A DNA stretch of 44,438 nucleotides from an uncultured Prevotella sp. (GTDB taxonomy: Bacteria > Bacteroidota > Bacteroidia > Bacteroidales > Bacteroidaceae): positions 1 to 44,438 of the forward strand of contig CABQKA010000011.1 in assembly GCA_902464615.1 (NCBI GenBank), in the 5' to 3' direction. The notes beneath the pieces are model-generated. The model made no database searches and was not told the origin of the DNA. It worked only from the letters and a program-made list of their open reading frames with translations. Both the position numbers and the translations under genes were made by a program. Shown here piece by piece: positions 34,416 through 43,089 of the stretch (position 1 is its first letter; every line of letters starts with the position of its first letter).

Positions 34416-35367
34416 AGCCGGCGGCGCTTGCGTCCAGGCCCGCGGTCTCTCCAAACGCTACGGCACGACCGAAGCGCTCCGCGGCGTGGATTGCGACATT
34501 CCTGCCGGCACCGTTTTCGGGCTCGTAGGACCGGACGGCGCGGGCAAGACCACCTTGCTGCGCATCCTGGCCTCGCTTCTGCTCCCCGACGCGGGAACGG
34601 CGCGCGTGGCGGGCTACGACGTGTGCCGCGAATTCCGACAAGTGCGGCAACGTCTCGGCTACGTGCCGGGGCAATTCTCGCTCTACGAAGACCTTTCGGT
34701 CGAGGAAAACCTACAGTTTTTCGCCTCCATTTTCCACACCACGCCGGCGGCCCACCGCGCCACGTTCGATGCCATCTACCGCCAGCTCGAACCTTTCCGC
34801 AAGCGGCGCGCCGGACGCCTGTCCGGCGGCATGAAGCAAAAGCTCGCCCTGTGCTGCGCCCTGGTCCACAAGCCCGACATACTGCTGCTCGACGAGCCCA
34901 CCACGGGGGTGGACGCCGTTTCCCGCTTTGAGTTCTGGCAAGTCCTCCGCCCGTTGCGCGACGCCGGCATGTGCATCATCGTCGCCACGCCCTACATGGA
35001 CGAGGCCGCCCGCTGCGACCGCCTTGCCCTCATCTGGGAGGGGCGTTTCCTGGCCACAGGGACGCCGGAGCAACTGGTCGCCCGCTTCCCGCCCGGCGCG
35101 CTCTGGGCTGTGCGCGGCGCAACGACCCGCCGCCTGCTGGCCGATGTCCGCGCCTTTAAGGATGCCATCATGGCCTTCTCTTTCGGTGAATGGGTCCACG
35201 CCACTTGCCGCCCGGGCTTCTCGCCGGCCGCCCTTTCCGCCTGGCTGCAAGACCACGGCCATACCGGGGTCGAGATACAGCATCAGGCCCCGTCGATAGA
35301 AGACTATTTCATGTGGCTCACTGAACAAGAGAAAAGACAACCGGAAACAGAAAAAGAACCGAACTGA
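34378..35367 (+). CDS. ABC exporter ATPase (first of two)
   Basis: 329 residues from the ATG at 34378, inside the end of the adaptor gene. Walker A GPDGAGKTT, signature LSGGMKQK and Walker B ILLLDEPTTGVD are intact. It belongs to the drug/antibiotic ABC-2 exporter ATPases, with an extended C-terminal domain of ~90 residues. It pairs with the next ATPase, resembling the two halves that are fused in YbhF-type systems. Confidence 0.93.
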   Translation: MEKSCFPQTEKIEAGGACVQARGLSKRYGTTEALRGVDCDIPAGTVFGLVGPDGAGKTTLLRILASLLLPDAGTARVAGYDVCREFRQVRQRLGYVPGQFSLYEDLSVEENLQFFASIFHTTPAAHRATFDAIYRQLEPFRKRRAGRLSGGMKQKLALCCALVHKPDILLLDEPTTGVDAVSRFEFWQVLRPLRDAGMCIIVATPYMDEAARCDRLALIWEGRFLATGTPEQLVARFPPGALWAVRGATTRRLLADVRAFKDAIMAFSFGEWVHATCRPGFSPAALSAWLQDHGHTGVEIQHQAPSIEDYFMWLTEQEKRQPETEKEPN

Positions 35368-35373
35368 CCTGTC

Positions 35374-36132
35374 ATGGAAGCCCATACCGAACCTGCCATC
35401 CGCACGGAACGCCTGACCAAACGCTTCGGCCCGTTCACCGCCGTCCGCGGCATCACTTTCAGCGTGAGCCGGGGGGAGATATTCGGTTTCCTCGGAGCCA
35501 ACGGCGCGGGGAAAACTACGGCCATGCGCATGCTCTGCGGCCTGAGCCGCCCCACGTCCGGCCGCGGTTGGGTGGCGGGCTACGACATCGACCGCGAGCC
35601 GGAACAGGTGAAACGCCACATCGGTTACATGAGCCAGCGCTTCTCTCTCTACGGCGACCTGACCGTTAGGGAAAACCTGCGCCTCTTCGGCGGCATCTAC
35701 GGGATGAAGCGCAAGGCCATCGCCGAAAGGGGGGCGCTGCTGCTCGAAGAACTCGGAATGACCGCCTTGGCCCGGACTCCCGTCGCGGCCCTGCCCCTGG
35801 GCTGGCGGCAAAGGCTGGCTTTCTCCGTCGCTACGCTCCACAGCCCTGAAGTCGTTTTCCTCGACGAGCCCACCGGAGGCGTCGACCCTGCCACGCGACG
35901 CCGTTTCTGGGAACTTATCGGCCGGGCCGCCGACCGGGGGACTACCATCTTCGTCACTACGCACTACATGGACGAAGCCGAATATTGCGACCGCCTCTCC
36001 ATCATGGCCGAGGGCGAGATCCGCGCCATCGGGACGCCGGGACAGCTACGCCGGCAAATGGGAGCGGAGACGATGGACGAAGTGTTCCGCCGGTTGGCCG
36101 CAAGAAAGACGGACGAAACGCGACAACCTTAA
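35374..36132 (+). CDS. ABC exporter ATPase (second of two)
   Basis: 252 residues, six bases after the first ATPase gene. Walker A GANGAGKTT and Walker B VVFLDEPTGGVD are intact. The signature loop is degenerate: LPLGWRQR instead of LSGGxxQR. A non-canonical signature is common in one half of paired ABC-2 exporter ATPases and suggests an asymmetric heterodimer. Confidence 0.92.
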   Translation: MEAHTEPAIRTERLTKRFGPFTAVRGITFSVSRGEIFGFLGANGAGKTTAMRMLCGLSRPTSGRGWVAGYDIDREPEQVKRHIGYMSQRFSLYGDLTVRENLRLFGGIYGMKRKAIAERGALLLEELGMTALARTPVAALPLGWRQRLAFSVATLHSPEVVFLDEPTGGVDPATRRRFWELIGRAADRGTTIFVTTHYMDEAEYCDRLSIMAEGEIRAIGTPGQLRRQMGAETMDEVFRRLAARKTDETRQP

Positions 36133-36146
36133 AACGACATCCGCCC

Positions 36147-37238
36147 ATGCGACTATTTTTCAACTTCGTACGCAAGGAATTCATGCACATCTTCCGCGAC
36201 GGGCGGACCATGCTCATCCTGCTGGCCATGCCTGTAGTGCAGGTCCTGCTCTTCGGCTTCGCCATCTCCACGGACGCTTCCGGCATCAAGGTAGCGGCGC
36301 TCGACGCCTCGCACGACGCGCTCACACGCGCCGTGAAGCAACGCTTCGCGAGCAATCCCCGCTTCCGGTGGACGGGCGACCTGCGCGACGAAGCAGACAT
36401 GGAGCGCGCCTTCCGCCGCGGCGAGGCAAGCCTCGTCATTGTCTTCCGCGACCGCTTCGAAGAAAGGGTACTGCATAAAGACGGAACGGGCCTGCAGCTC
36501 GTGGCCGACGGGACCGAGCCCAACCAAGCGCAAATGGCGGTAGCCTATGCCCAAGGCGTACTGGCACAGGCTCTGGCCGCAGGAGACGGCTCCGACATCC
36601 GCGTCACGACGCGCTACCTGTACAACCCGCAGTCCGAAAGTGCCTACAACTTCGTACCCGGCGTCATGGGCATGATACTGCTCATCATCTGCGCCATGAT
36701 GAGTTCCGTCTCCATTGTCCGGGAGCGGGAAACGGGCACCATGGAGCTCCTCCTCGCCTCGCCGGTGCGGCCGGCGGTCATCATTCTGGGAAAGGCCGTC
36801 CCCTATTTTGCCCTCTCGGCCGTCAACGTGGCGAGCATCCTGGCACTGGCTTCGGGCGCCATGGGCGTACCCCTGCGCGGCAGCCTCTGGCTGCTCATGG
36901 GCATCTCGTTGCTCTACGTCTTCCTGGGCCTGTCGCTGGGCCTGCTCATCTCCACCCTCGTGCGCACGCGCATGGCGGCCATGCTCGTCTCGGGCATGGG
37001 CCTCATCCTCCCTACGGTCATCCTCTCCGGCCTCCTTTTCCCCATCGAAAGCATGCCGCCGCTGCTGCAAGGGCTTTCGGCCGTCGTGCCCGCGCGCTGG
37101 TTCATCGCCGCCATGCGCAAGGTGATGATTCAAGGGGTCGGTTTTGCGGACGTCGGCCGCGAAGTGGCCGTGATGCTGGGCATGACGCTCCTTCTGCTGG
37201 CCCTCAGCATGAAAAAATTCAAACTCAGGCTGGAATGA
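36147..37238 (+). CDS. ABC-2 type permease (first of two)
   Basis: 363 residues. One N-terminal membrane span (MLILLAMPVVQVLLFGFAIS), a large extracytoplasmic domain and a C-terminal bundle of five spans (from NFVPGVMGMILLIICAMMSSVSIVRERETGTMELLLASPV) match the ABC-2 (YhhJ/YbhS/YbhR) architecture. The start at 36147 opens MRLFFNFVRKEFMHIFRDG; in-frame sequence upstream is read-through of the ATPase gene. Confidence 0.92.
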   Translation: MRLFFNFVRKEFMHIFRDGRTMLILLAMPVVQVLLFGFAISTDASGIKVAALDASHDALTRAVKQRFASNPRFRWTGDLRDEADMERAFRRGEASLVIVFRDRFEERVLHKDGTGLQLVADGTEPNQAQMAVAYAQGVLAQALAAGDGSDIRVTTRYLYNPQSESAYNFVPGVMGMILLIICAMMSSVSIVRERETGTMELLLASPVRPAVIILGKAVPYFALSAVNVASILALASGAMGVPLRGSLWLLMGISLLYVFLGLSLGLLISTLVRTRMAAMLVSGMGLILPTVILSGLLFPIESMPPLLQGLSAVVPARWFIAAMRKVMIQGVGFADVGREVAVMLGMTLLLLALSMKKFKLRLE

Positions 37239-37249
37239 CGGGGACAGCC

Positions 37250-37317
37250 TCCGCGCACACGGGCCTTAGGCCCGTAAATCCTGGGCTAAGGACCGTGCGC
37301 GCGGGGCTTAGGGAAAT
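37250..37317. repeat. Intergenic short-repeat cluster E (3 units) inside the operon
   Basis: Units ACGGGCCTTAGGCCCGT, CTGGGCTAAGGACCGTG and CGGGGCTTAGGGAA. This cluster lies between two co-directional permease genes, so it would be transcribed within the operon. Confidence 0.8.
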
Positions 37318-37358
37318 AAACGCCTCCCCGCTTCCGGCCGCCATCCCGACCGAACAAA

Positions 37359-38453
37359 ATGTTCCTATTTCTCTTAGAAAAAGAATTCAAGCAACTGCGG
37401 CGCAACCGCTTCCTGCCCCGGATGATTCTCCTCATGCCGCTGGTCATGATGCTCGTACTTCCCTGGGCAGCCAACCAGGAAGTGCGCGAACTGCGCCTCT
37501 GCATCGTGGACCACGACGGAAGCATGGCCTCGCAGCGGCTGGCGCAGCAGGCCACGTCCACGGACTACTTCCGGCCGGCCGCGTCCGTGAAGACCTATGC
37601 CGAGGCACTGGACGAAGTGGAAAGCGACCGCGCCGACATCATCCTGGAGATTCCGCCCCGCTTCGGGGAGAAACTGGCACAGGGCACACGGCCCGAAGTG
37701 TTCATCGCTACGAATGCCGTCAACGGCATGAAGGGCACGCTGGCCGCCAACTACCTGAGCCGCGTCGTGGAAAGCGCCGGCGCGCAACTGGCGGGGCGCA
37801 CGCCGCAGGGAGGCCTGTCCGTCGCCGCGCCGCGCTACCGTTTCAACCCGGCGCTGGACTACAAGGTGTTCATGGTCCCGGCCATGATGGTCATGCTCCT
37901 GACGCTGCTGGCGGGATTCCTGCCGGCGCTCAGCATCGTCGGCGAGAAGGAAGCAGGCACCATAGAGCAAATCAACGTGTCGCCCGTCAGTCGCCTTGCC
38001 TTCGTGTCGGCCAAGCTCGTGCCCTATTGGGTGGTGGGCCTTTTCGTGTTCTCGCTGTGCCTGGGACTGGCTGCCGTGGTCTACGGACTGACGCCGGCAG
38101 GCCGCCTCGGGGCGGTCTACGTCCTGGCCTGCATCTACCTTTTCGTGGTCTCGGGCATGGGCCTGGTCATCTCTAACCACAGCGAAACGATGCAGCAGGC
38201 CATGTTTATCATGTACTTCTTCATCATGATTCTGATACTCATGAGCGGTCTGCTCACACCGGTGAACAGCATGCCGCAGTGGGCCAGGATTCTGGCCGCC
38301 GCCAACCCTTTGAAATATTTCGTAGACGCGATGCGCGCGGTCTATCTGAAAGGGAGCAGGCTTTCCGACCTGCTCCCCCAGCTGCTGGCGCTGTGCGGCT
38401 TCGCGGTGCTTTTCTGCTCGTGGGCCGCGATGAGTTTCCGCAAACGTAGCTGA
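37359..38453 (+). CDS. ABC-2 type permease (second of two)
   Basis: 364 residues with the same architecture as the previous permease: an N-terminal span (MILLMPLVMMLVLPWA), an external domain, then five spans (from YKVFMVPAMMVMLLTLLAGFLPALSIVGEKEAGTIEQINV). The two permeases probably form a heterodimeric channel. It is the last gene of the TetR-TolC-HlyD-ATPase-ATPase-permease-permease operon, which makes a complete tripartite exporter. Substrate unknown. The 120-base gap before it holds a repeat cluster. Confidence 0.92.
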   Translation: MFLFLLEKEFKQLRRNRFLPRMILLMPLVMMLVLPWAANQEVRELRLCIVDHDGSMASQRLAQQATSTDYFRPAASVKTYAEALDEVESDRADIILEIPPRFGEKLAQGTRPEVFIATNAVNGMKGTLAANYLSRVVESAGAQLAGRTPQGGLSVAAPRYRFNPALDYKVFMVPAMMVMLLTLLAGFLPALSIVGEKEAGTIEQINVSPVSRLAFVSAKLVPYWVVGLFVFSLCLGLAAVVYGLTPAGRLGAVYVLACIYLFVVSGMGLVISNHSETMQQAMFIMYFFIMILILMSGLLTPVNSMPQWARILAAANPLKYFVDAMRAVYLKGSRLSDLLPQLLALCGFAVLFCSWAAMSFRKRS

Positions 38454-38469
38454 ACGCCGTGCCGGGCGT

Positions 38470-40893
38470 TCAGAAGTCAATGCTCAGCCGCAGATTAATC
38501 TGGCGGCCCGTAAGGTAGTTGGGCACTGCATACTGCGTGTCCGTAATGTCCGTTATCCAATAGTAAGAATTCACGTTGTTGATGCCCAGGAGATTAAAGG
38601 CGTCCAGCCCGATCCAGGCATTCTTGATGTGGCGCCCGAAGCCGTAAATGTGGCGGTCCTCGTTGTGGATAAGGCGATAGCTCAGCCCCACGTCGACCCG
38701 CTTGTAGGCCGGCGCGCGGAACGTCTGGGCGGCCCGGCCGCTATGGGGCGGCCCGAAAGGCAGGCCGTCGGCCAGCGCGGCCCGCAGCGTGAGCCGCCAG
38801 CGGTCGGTCCCCGGGAAATAGTCCGTAAAGTAGAGCGAAAGGTTATAGCGCTGGTCCGTCGGGCGCGGCAGCCACTGCCCGTCGAGCTTTTCTTTGGTGC
38901 GCATGAGCGAGAACGTGATCCACGAGTCCGTACCGGGAACAAATTCACCGAAGAGCTTGAAGTCGATGCCTGCGGCGAAACCGCTGGCTTCGTTACGCCC
39001 CGTGTAGACGATGCGTACATTATCCACTTCGTAAGGTATGAGCCGGCTCAGCGCCTTATAGTAAACCTCCGTCGTGAAGCGGAAGGGACGGCCGAGCATA
39101 CGGAACGTGTAGTCGCCGCCTAAGACGAAGTGGATGGAACGCTGCGAACGGATGTCGCGGTTGAGGACTACGGTGGACTGCCCCGCACGGACCACCGTGT
39201 CGCGCAGTTCCTTGTAGAACGGTGCCTGGTAATAGAAGCCGGTGGCAAAGCGGAAGGTCCACGCATCGCTGAAGGCGGGAATCAGGCCTAAGGAGGCACG
39301 CGGCGAAAGCAAGGTCTCGCTGTTCCAGTCCCAATGCGAAAGCCTGAGCCCATAGGTCAGGTTGAACAGCCCTGCCCCGGTGTTGAAGCGCCAAGTATCC
39401 TGCGCGTAGGCTTCGATACGGTTGGTCGTCACTTCGTTTTGGGAACGGAGGCTGTAAATCAGTTCCAGGCGGTCGGGGGCATGGGGCAGGGAGTAGCCCA
39501 TCGAGTCGCGCATCTCCCATTCCCGTGAGTTTTCGCGGACACGCTCACGCCGCCAGTCCACCCCGGCCTGGAGCGTGTGGCCGGCCAGTCGCGTGCGGAA
39601 GCGGAGGCCGACGTCGAACACGCGCGCGTTGAGCCGGTTGCGCGCGTGCTCCATGTATGTGCCCACGCCCAGTTGCTCCTGCGTCGTGGCCTCGTTGAGC
39701 CAATACTCGCCCTGGATGTCATACGTCTCGCGTTCACGCGTGGCGAACGTCGACATTTGCAGGGCCACGTAGGTGTTGGGACCGAAGTGGCGCGTCAGGG
39801 TGGCGGCGCCGAAAAGGGTGCGGAAGGCGTCTTTCTCCTGTCCGTCGAAATAGACGCGGAAGGAGCGGGCCATCTCCATCGTACCGAAGCGCGTCTCGCG
39901 GTCTTCGGGACGGAAGTTGTAATGGTTTTCCGAGAAATTTCCCAAGATGTCGAGCGACCAGCGCGCATTGGGCCGCCAGGAGAAGCTGGCCTGCGCGTCG
40001 AGGAAGTTCGGACGGTACTCTCCCTCCGTGTCGAGCGAACCGAGGAGGTAGCGCGTCGTCTTGTAACGGACGGAGGCCATGAGGCTCACCTTTTTGTTGC
40101 CCCAGCCCACGTAAGCCCCGCCGCCGAGCATCGACCCGGAAACGGACGCCTCGAATTGCTCGGGACGCTTGTACGTGATGTCGAGCACGGACGACATGCG
40201 GTCGCCGTAGCGGGCCTCGAAGCCGCCGGACGAGAAGCCGATGCTCTCCACCATATCGGGATGGATGATGGACAGGCCCTCCTGCTGCCCGGAGCGCACC
40301 AGGAGCGGGCGGTAGACTTCTATGCCGTTGAGGTAAACGCAATTCTCGTCGAACGAACCGCCACGCACATTATACTGCGAGGAAAGCTCATTGTGCGTGG
40401 AGACACCGGCCTGCGTGGCAATAAGCTCTTCGATGGCATTGCCCGTCGTAGAAGGGGCCAGATGGCTCTCGGTCGGCGTGATGCGCTGGAGCGTTCCCGT
40501 CTGCACGCCGCGCCCGGTCACGACGGCCTCGCCCAGGGTGGAGCCGCCGTAGGGCGGCAGCACGGCATCGACGCGCACCGAGTCGCGCACGCCGGTCAGC
40601 GTGCGTTTGCGCGTCTCGTAGCCTATCATGGAGAAGACTACGACCAGCGTGTCGCTCCCGGCACATTGCAGCGAATACTCCCCTTTCAGGTTGGTCACCG
40701 TCCGGGCCACCTGTCCCTGCACCCGCACGGTGGCCAGCTCAATGGGCGCGCCGTCGCCGTCCTTCACTGTGCCGTAGACGCGGCAACGCTGTCCGGACGA
40801 AAGGGCCGGGACGGAAAAAAGCAAGGCAAGCCAGACGGGAAAAAGCAGCCAGCGGGAAAAAGTCCGCCGGAGCAGACGGAGAGATATGGGCAT
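38470..40893 (-). CDS. TonB-dependent outer-membrane receptor
   Basis: 807 residues from the ATG at 40893. A long signal segment (WLLFPVWLALLFSVPALSSGQ) precedes a carboxypeptidase-regulatory-like domain (CRVYGTVKDGDGAPIELATVRVQGQ), a TonB-box-like GEAVVTGRG, a plug domain (IEELIATQAGVSTHNELSSQYNVRGGSFDENCVYLNGIEVY) and a 22-strand-type barrel ending in IDF. It imports a large or scarce nutrient using TonB energy. No SusD partner is adjacent, so it is not a typical SusC. The gene is convergent with the exporter operon. Confidence 0.92.
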   Translation of the reverse strand: MPISLRLLRRTFSRWLLFPVWLALLFSVPALSSGQRCRVYGTVKDGDGAPIELATVRVQGQVARTVTNLKGEYSLQCAGSDTLVVVFSMIGYETRKRTLTGVRDSVRVDAVLPPYGGSTLGEAVVTGRGVQTGTLQRITPTESHLAPSTTGNAIEELIATQAGVSTHNELSSQYNVRGGSFDENCVYLNGIEVYRPLLVRSGQQEGLSIIHPDMVESIGFSSGGFEARYGDRMSSVLDITYKRPEQFEASVSGSMLGGGAYVGWGNKKVSLMASVRYKTTRYLLGSLDTEGEYRPNFLDAQASFSWRPNARWSLDILGNFSENHYNFRPEDRETRFGTMEMARSFRVYFDGQEKDAFRTLFGAATLTRHFGPNTYVALQMSTFATRERETYDIQGEYWLNEATTQEQLGVGTYMEHARNRLNARVFDVGLRFRTRLAGHTLQAGVDWRRERVRENSREWEMRDSMGYSLPHAPDRLELIYSLRSQNEVTTNRIEAYAQDTWRFNTGAGLFNLTYGLRLSHWDWNSETLLSPRASLGLIPAFSDAWTFRFATGFYYQAPFYKELRDTVVRAGQSTVVLNRDIRSQRSIHFVLGGDYTFRMLGRPFRFTTEVYYKALSRLIPYEVDNVRIVYTGRNEASGFAAGIDFKLFGEFVPGTDSWITFSLMRTKEKLDGQWLPRPTDQRYNLSLYFTDYFPGTDRWRLTLRAALADGLPFGPPHSGRAAQTFRAPAYKRVDVGLSYRLIHNEDRHIYGFGRHIKNAWIGLDAFNLLGINNVNSYYWITDITDTQYAVPNYLTGRQINLRLSIDF

Positions 40894-40994
40894 ACTGGTA
40901 TTCACGATGATGGGAATGGAATAGCGCTCCGCAGCCGCGAAGCCGCCGGACGGGCCGCGGGAAGCCGCTGAAAGGCTGCGGCGGAACGTGCGGC

Positions 40995-41026
40995 CAAAGT
41001 TCGGAAAAAAAAACGAACCATACAAA
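40995..41026 (-). promoter_or_regulatory. Candidate promoter of the TonB receptor
   Basis: On the minus strand, TTTG (41026-41023) and GAACTTTG (41002-40995) are 20 nt apart. The -7 box lacks the T of TAnnTTTG. Confidence 0.4.
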
Positions 41027-41098
41027 TGTGCGTTCCCAAAAGAGAAATACGAAAGAGGCGACCGGCCTGCCGGGAAAAGCCGGCATACGCGCGGGACA

Positions 41099-41160
41099 CT
41101 CCCCTAAGGCCCGCACGCACGGGCCTTAGGGAAGAAAATCCGGGCCTAAGCCCCGTATGC
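41099..41160. repeat. Intergenic short-repeat cluster F (3 units)
   Basis: Units TCCCCTAAGGCCCGC, ACGGGCCTTAGGGAAG and CCGGGCCTAAGCCCCGT at about 20-base spacing. Confidence 0.8.
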
Positions 41161-41273
41161 GCAGAGCCGAAGCAGGCGGCACGGCGCACACGCGGCGACA
41201 GCTGGTTTCTAAAATCTGTAATTCGGGGATAAAGAACCGTAATCCGTGTTACGCCTCCTTGTCCCGTTTTCCA

Positions 41274-41281
41274 TAATTTTG
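41274..41281 (+). promoter_or_regulatory. -7 box TAATTTTG of the DUF362 gene
   Basis: An exact TAnnTTTG match, 35 bases before the ATG at 41317. Confidence 0.55.
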
Positions 41282-41316
41282 CACATTGGAATCTTATCAC
41301 TTAAAACATTCGGACT

Positions 41317-42306
41317 ATGCACAAAAATTGGATGAAGCACATGTTCATGACCATGCTGGTCATGTCCGCGACAGGCATGACGGCCTGCGCCTCCGCAAAC
41401 GGCGGCAAGGAAAGCGAGCTGCCCCGCGTGTACATGATAAAGGACATCACGCCCGAGAACCTTGTCAAAGTCTACGAAGCCTGCGGCCGCGAGGCCACGG
41501 GGCGCGTGGCTGTAAAAATCAGCACCGGTGAGCCGGGCGGCCACAACTTCCTCCAGCCCTCCCTCATCAAGGACCTGGTGCAGAAAGTGAACGGCACCAT
41601 CGTAGAGTGCAACACGGCCTACGGCGGCCGCCGCTCGAAGACGGAAGACCACATCAAGGCGGCCGAGGAGCACGGCTTCACGGCCATAGCGAAAGTGGAC
41701 ATCATGGACGCGGAAGGAGAGTTCAGAATCCCGACCCGCGACACGACGCACATCAAGTATGACATCGTAGGCTCGCACCTGAAGAACTACGACTTCATGA
41801 TTAACCTGGCCCACTTCAAAGGCCACGCCATGGCGGGCTTCGGCGGCGTCATCAAGAACCAGTCCATAGGCGTAGCCTCGGCCGACGGCAAGGCGTACAT
41901 CCACACGGCGGGAAAAGTGCAGACAGCCGGCGAACTGTGGAACAATCTGCCGGATCAGGACGCATTCCTGGAGTCCATGGCCGCAGCGGCACAGGCCGTG
42001 GCCGACCACTTCGGCGACCACATTCTCTACATCAACGTGATGAACAACCTTTCCGTAGACTGTGACTGCGACGCTCACCCGGCCGACGCGAAAATGCAGG
42101 ACATCGGCATCCTGGCCTCGACGGACCCCGTGGCGCTCGACCAGGCCTGCCTCGACCTGGTATATGCCGTGAAACCTGTGGAGGGCAACGACAACCGTCC
42201 CCTCATCGAACGCATCGAGAGCCGTAACGGCCGCCACACGGTGGACTACGCCGCAAAAATCGGGCTGGGCAGCCAGAAATACGAACTGGTCCGCCTGGAC
42301 CAATAA
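41317..42306 (+). CDS. DUF362-family lipoprotein
   Basis: 329 residues. The N-terminal signal ends in a lipobox-like TAC (MVMSATGMTACAS). The body matches DUF362 proteins: VAVKISTGEPGGHNFLQPSLIKDLV, MINLAHFKGHAMAGFGGVIKN and a late ILASTDPVALDQACLDLV. Some family members carry ferredoxin clusters; this one does not. Biochemical function is not established. It is followed by a strong terminator and a flavoprotein gene. Confidence 0.85.
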   Translation: MHKNWMKHMFMTMLVMSATGMTACASANGGKESELPRVYMIKDITPENLVKVYEACGREATGRVAVKISTGEPGGHNFLQPSLIKDLVQKVNGTIVECNTAYGGRRSKTEDHIKAAEEHGFTAIAKVDIMDAEGEFRIPTRDTTHIKYDIVGSHLKNYDFMINLAHFKGHAMAGFGGVIKNQSIGVASADGKAYIHTAGKVQTAGELWNNLPDQDAFLESMAAAAQAVADHFGDHILYINVMNNLSVDCDCDAHPADAKMQDIGILASTDPVALDQACLDLVYAVKPVEGNDNRPLIERIESRNGRHTVDYAAKIGLGSQKYELVRLDQ

Positions 42307-42313
42307 ACACTCA

Positions 42314-42345
42314 GCGGGGAGGCGGGCCGGCGCCTGCCTCCCCGC
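42314..42345 (+). terminator. Hairpin after the DUF362 gene
   Basis: Perfect 10-bp stem GCGGGGAGGC / GCCTCCCCGC with a 12-nt GC-rich loop, followed by CTCACTTTT. Confidence 0.75.
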
Positions 42346-42368
42346 CTCACTTTTCCACTGGACATGAC

Positions 42369-42983
42369 ATGAAAGTATTACTCATCAATGGCAGCCCTCA
42401 CGTGAAGGGCAATACGTACCTGGCCCTCTCGGAAGTGGCCGGCGCCCTTCAGGGAGAAGGGATTGAAGCGGAAATCGTACACATCGGGACAAAACCCGTA
42501 CAGGGGTGCATAGGCTGCGGCAAGTGCGCCGGCCGGGGACGCTGCGTGTTTCCCGACGAACTGTACTGCACACTGCGCGAAAAGATAGAGACGGCCGACG
42601 GCATTATCGTCGGTTCGCCGGTCTATTACGGCGGACCGGCCGGCTCGCTCTGCGCCATCCTCGACCGCCTGTTCTACTCGGGCGGCCACCTGTTGGCCTA
42701 CAAACCGGCAGCAGGCGTAGCCGTCTGCCGCCGGGGCGGAGCGAGCGCAACATTCGACCGGTTGAACAAATACTTTACCATTTTGAACATGCCCGTAGTC
42801 TCGTCGCAATACTGGAACAGCGTACACGGACGCAACCCCGGCGAAGCGGCACAGGACCTGGAGGGCCTGCAAACTATGCGTACCCTGGGCCGCAACATGG
42901 CTTGGATGCTGAAGAACCTGAACGGGGGAAACGCGGAACGCCCTGTTCCCGAAACTCCTGTACGGACGAACTTTATACGCTGA
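42369..42983 (+). CDS. Iron-sulfur flavoprotein of the NADPH-FMN-reductase fold
   Basis: 204 residues, cytoplasmic. The FMN-binding start LLINGSPHVKGNTYLALSEV and a GSPVYYGGPAG loop mark the flavodoxin-like fold. Between them lies a compact cysteine motif (CIGCGKCAGRGRC), as in archaeal and bacterial Isf proteins that bind a [4Fe-4S] cluster. It probably shuttles electrons between ferredoxin and an oxidant. It sits 62 bases after the DUF362 gene, beyond a terminator hairpin, so it may be transcribed with that gene only partly. Confidence 0.88.
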   Translation: MKVLLINGSPHVKGNTYLALSEVAGALQGEGIEAEIVHIGTKPVQGCIGCGKCAGRGRCVFPDELYCTLREKIETADGIIVGSPVYYGGPAGSLCAILDRLFYSGGHLLAYKPAAGVAVCRRGGASATFDRLNKYFTILNMPVVSSQYWNSVHGRNPGEAAQDLEGLQTMRTLGRNMAWMLKNLNGGNAERPVPETPVRTNFIR

Positions 42984-43017
42984 GCAGTCAACGCAACGAG
43001 CTGAAACGGCCAACGGC

Positions 43018-43063
43018 AGCACGGCCCTTGCGCGGTGTTTCACCGCACAAGGGCCGTGCTTTT
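43018..43063. terminator. Hairpin between convergent genes
   Basis: A 13-bp stem AGCACGGCCCTTG / CAAGGGCCGTGCT (43018-43030 with 43048-43060) with a smaller internal hairpin (CGGTG / CACCG), then TTTA. It most likely ends the flavoprotein transcript and may also serve the gene on the other strand. Confidence 0.85.
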
Positions 43064-43089
43064 ATCACTATGACGGAAAGGTACTGGAA

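Larger units (their letters stand above)
40894..41316. other. Divergent intergenic region
   Basis: It contains a candidate minus-strand promoter for the TonB receptor (40995-41026), repeat cluster F (41099-41160) and a plus-strand -7 box (41274-41281) for the DUF362 gene. I see no gene in it. Confidence 0.55.

Noticed and set aside
39577..40971. A 464-codon plus-strand open frame
   Set aside because: It is antisense to the TonB receptor and has no recognisable motif.
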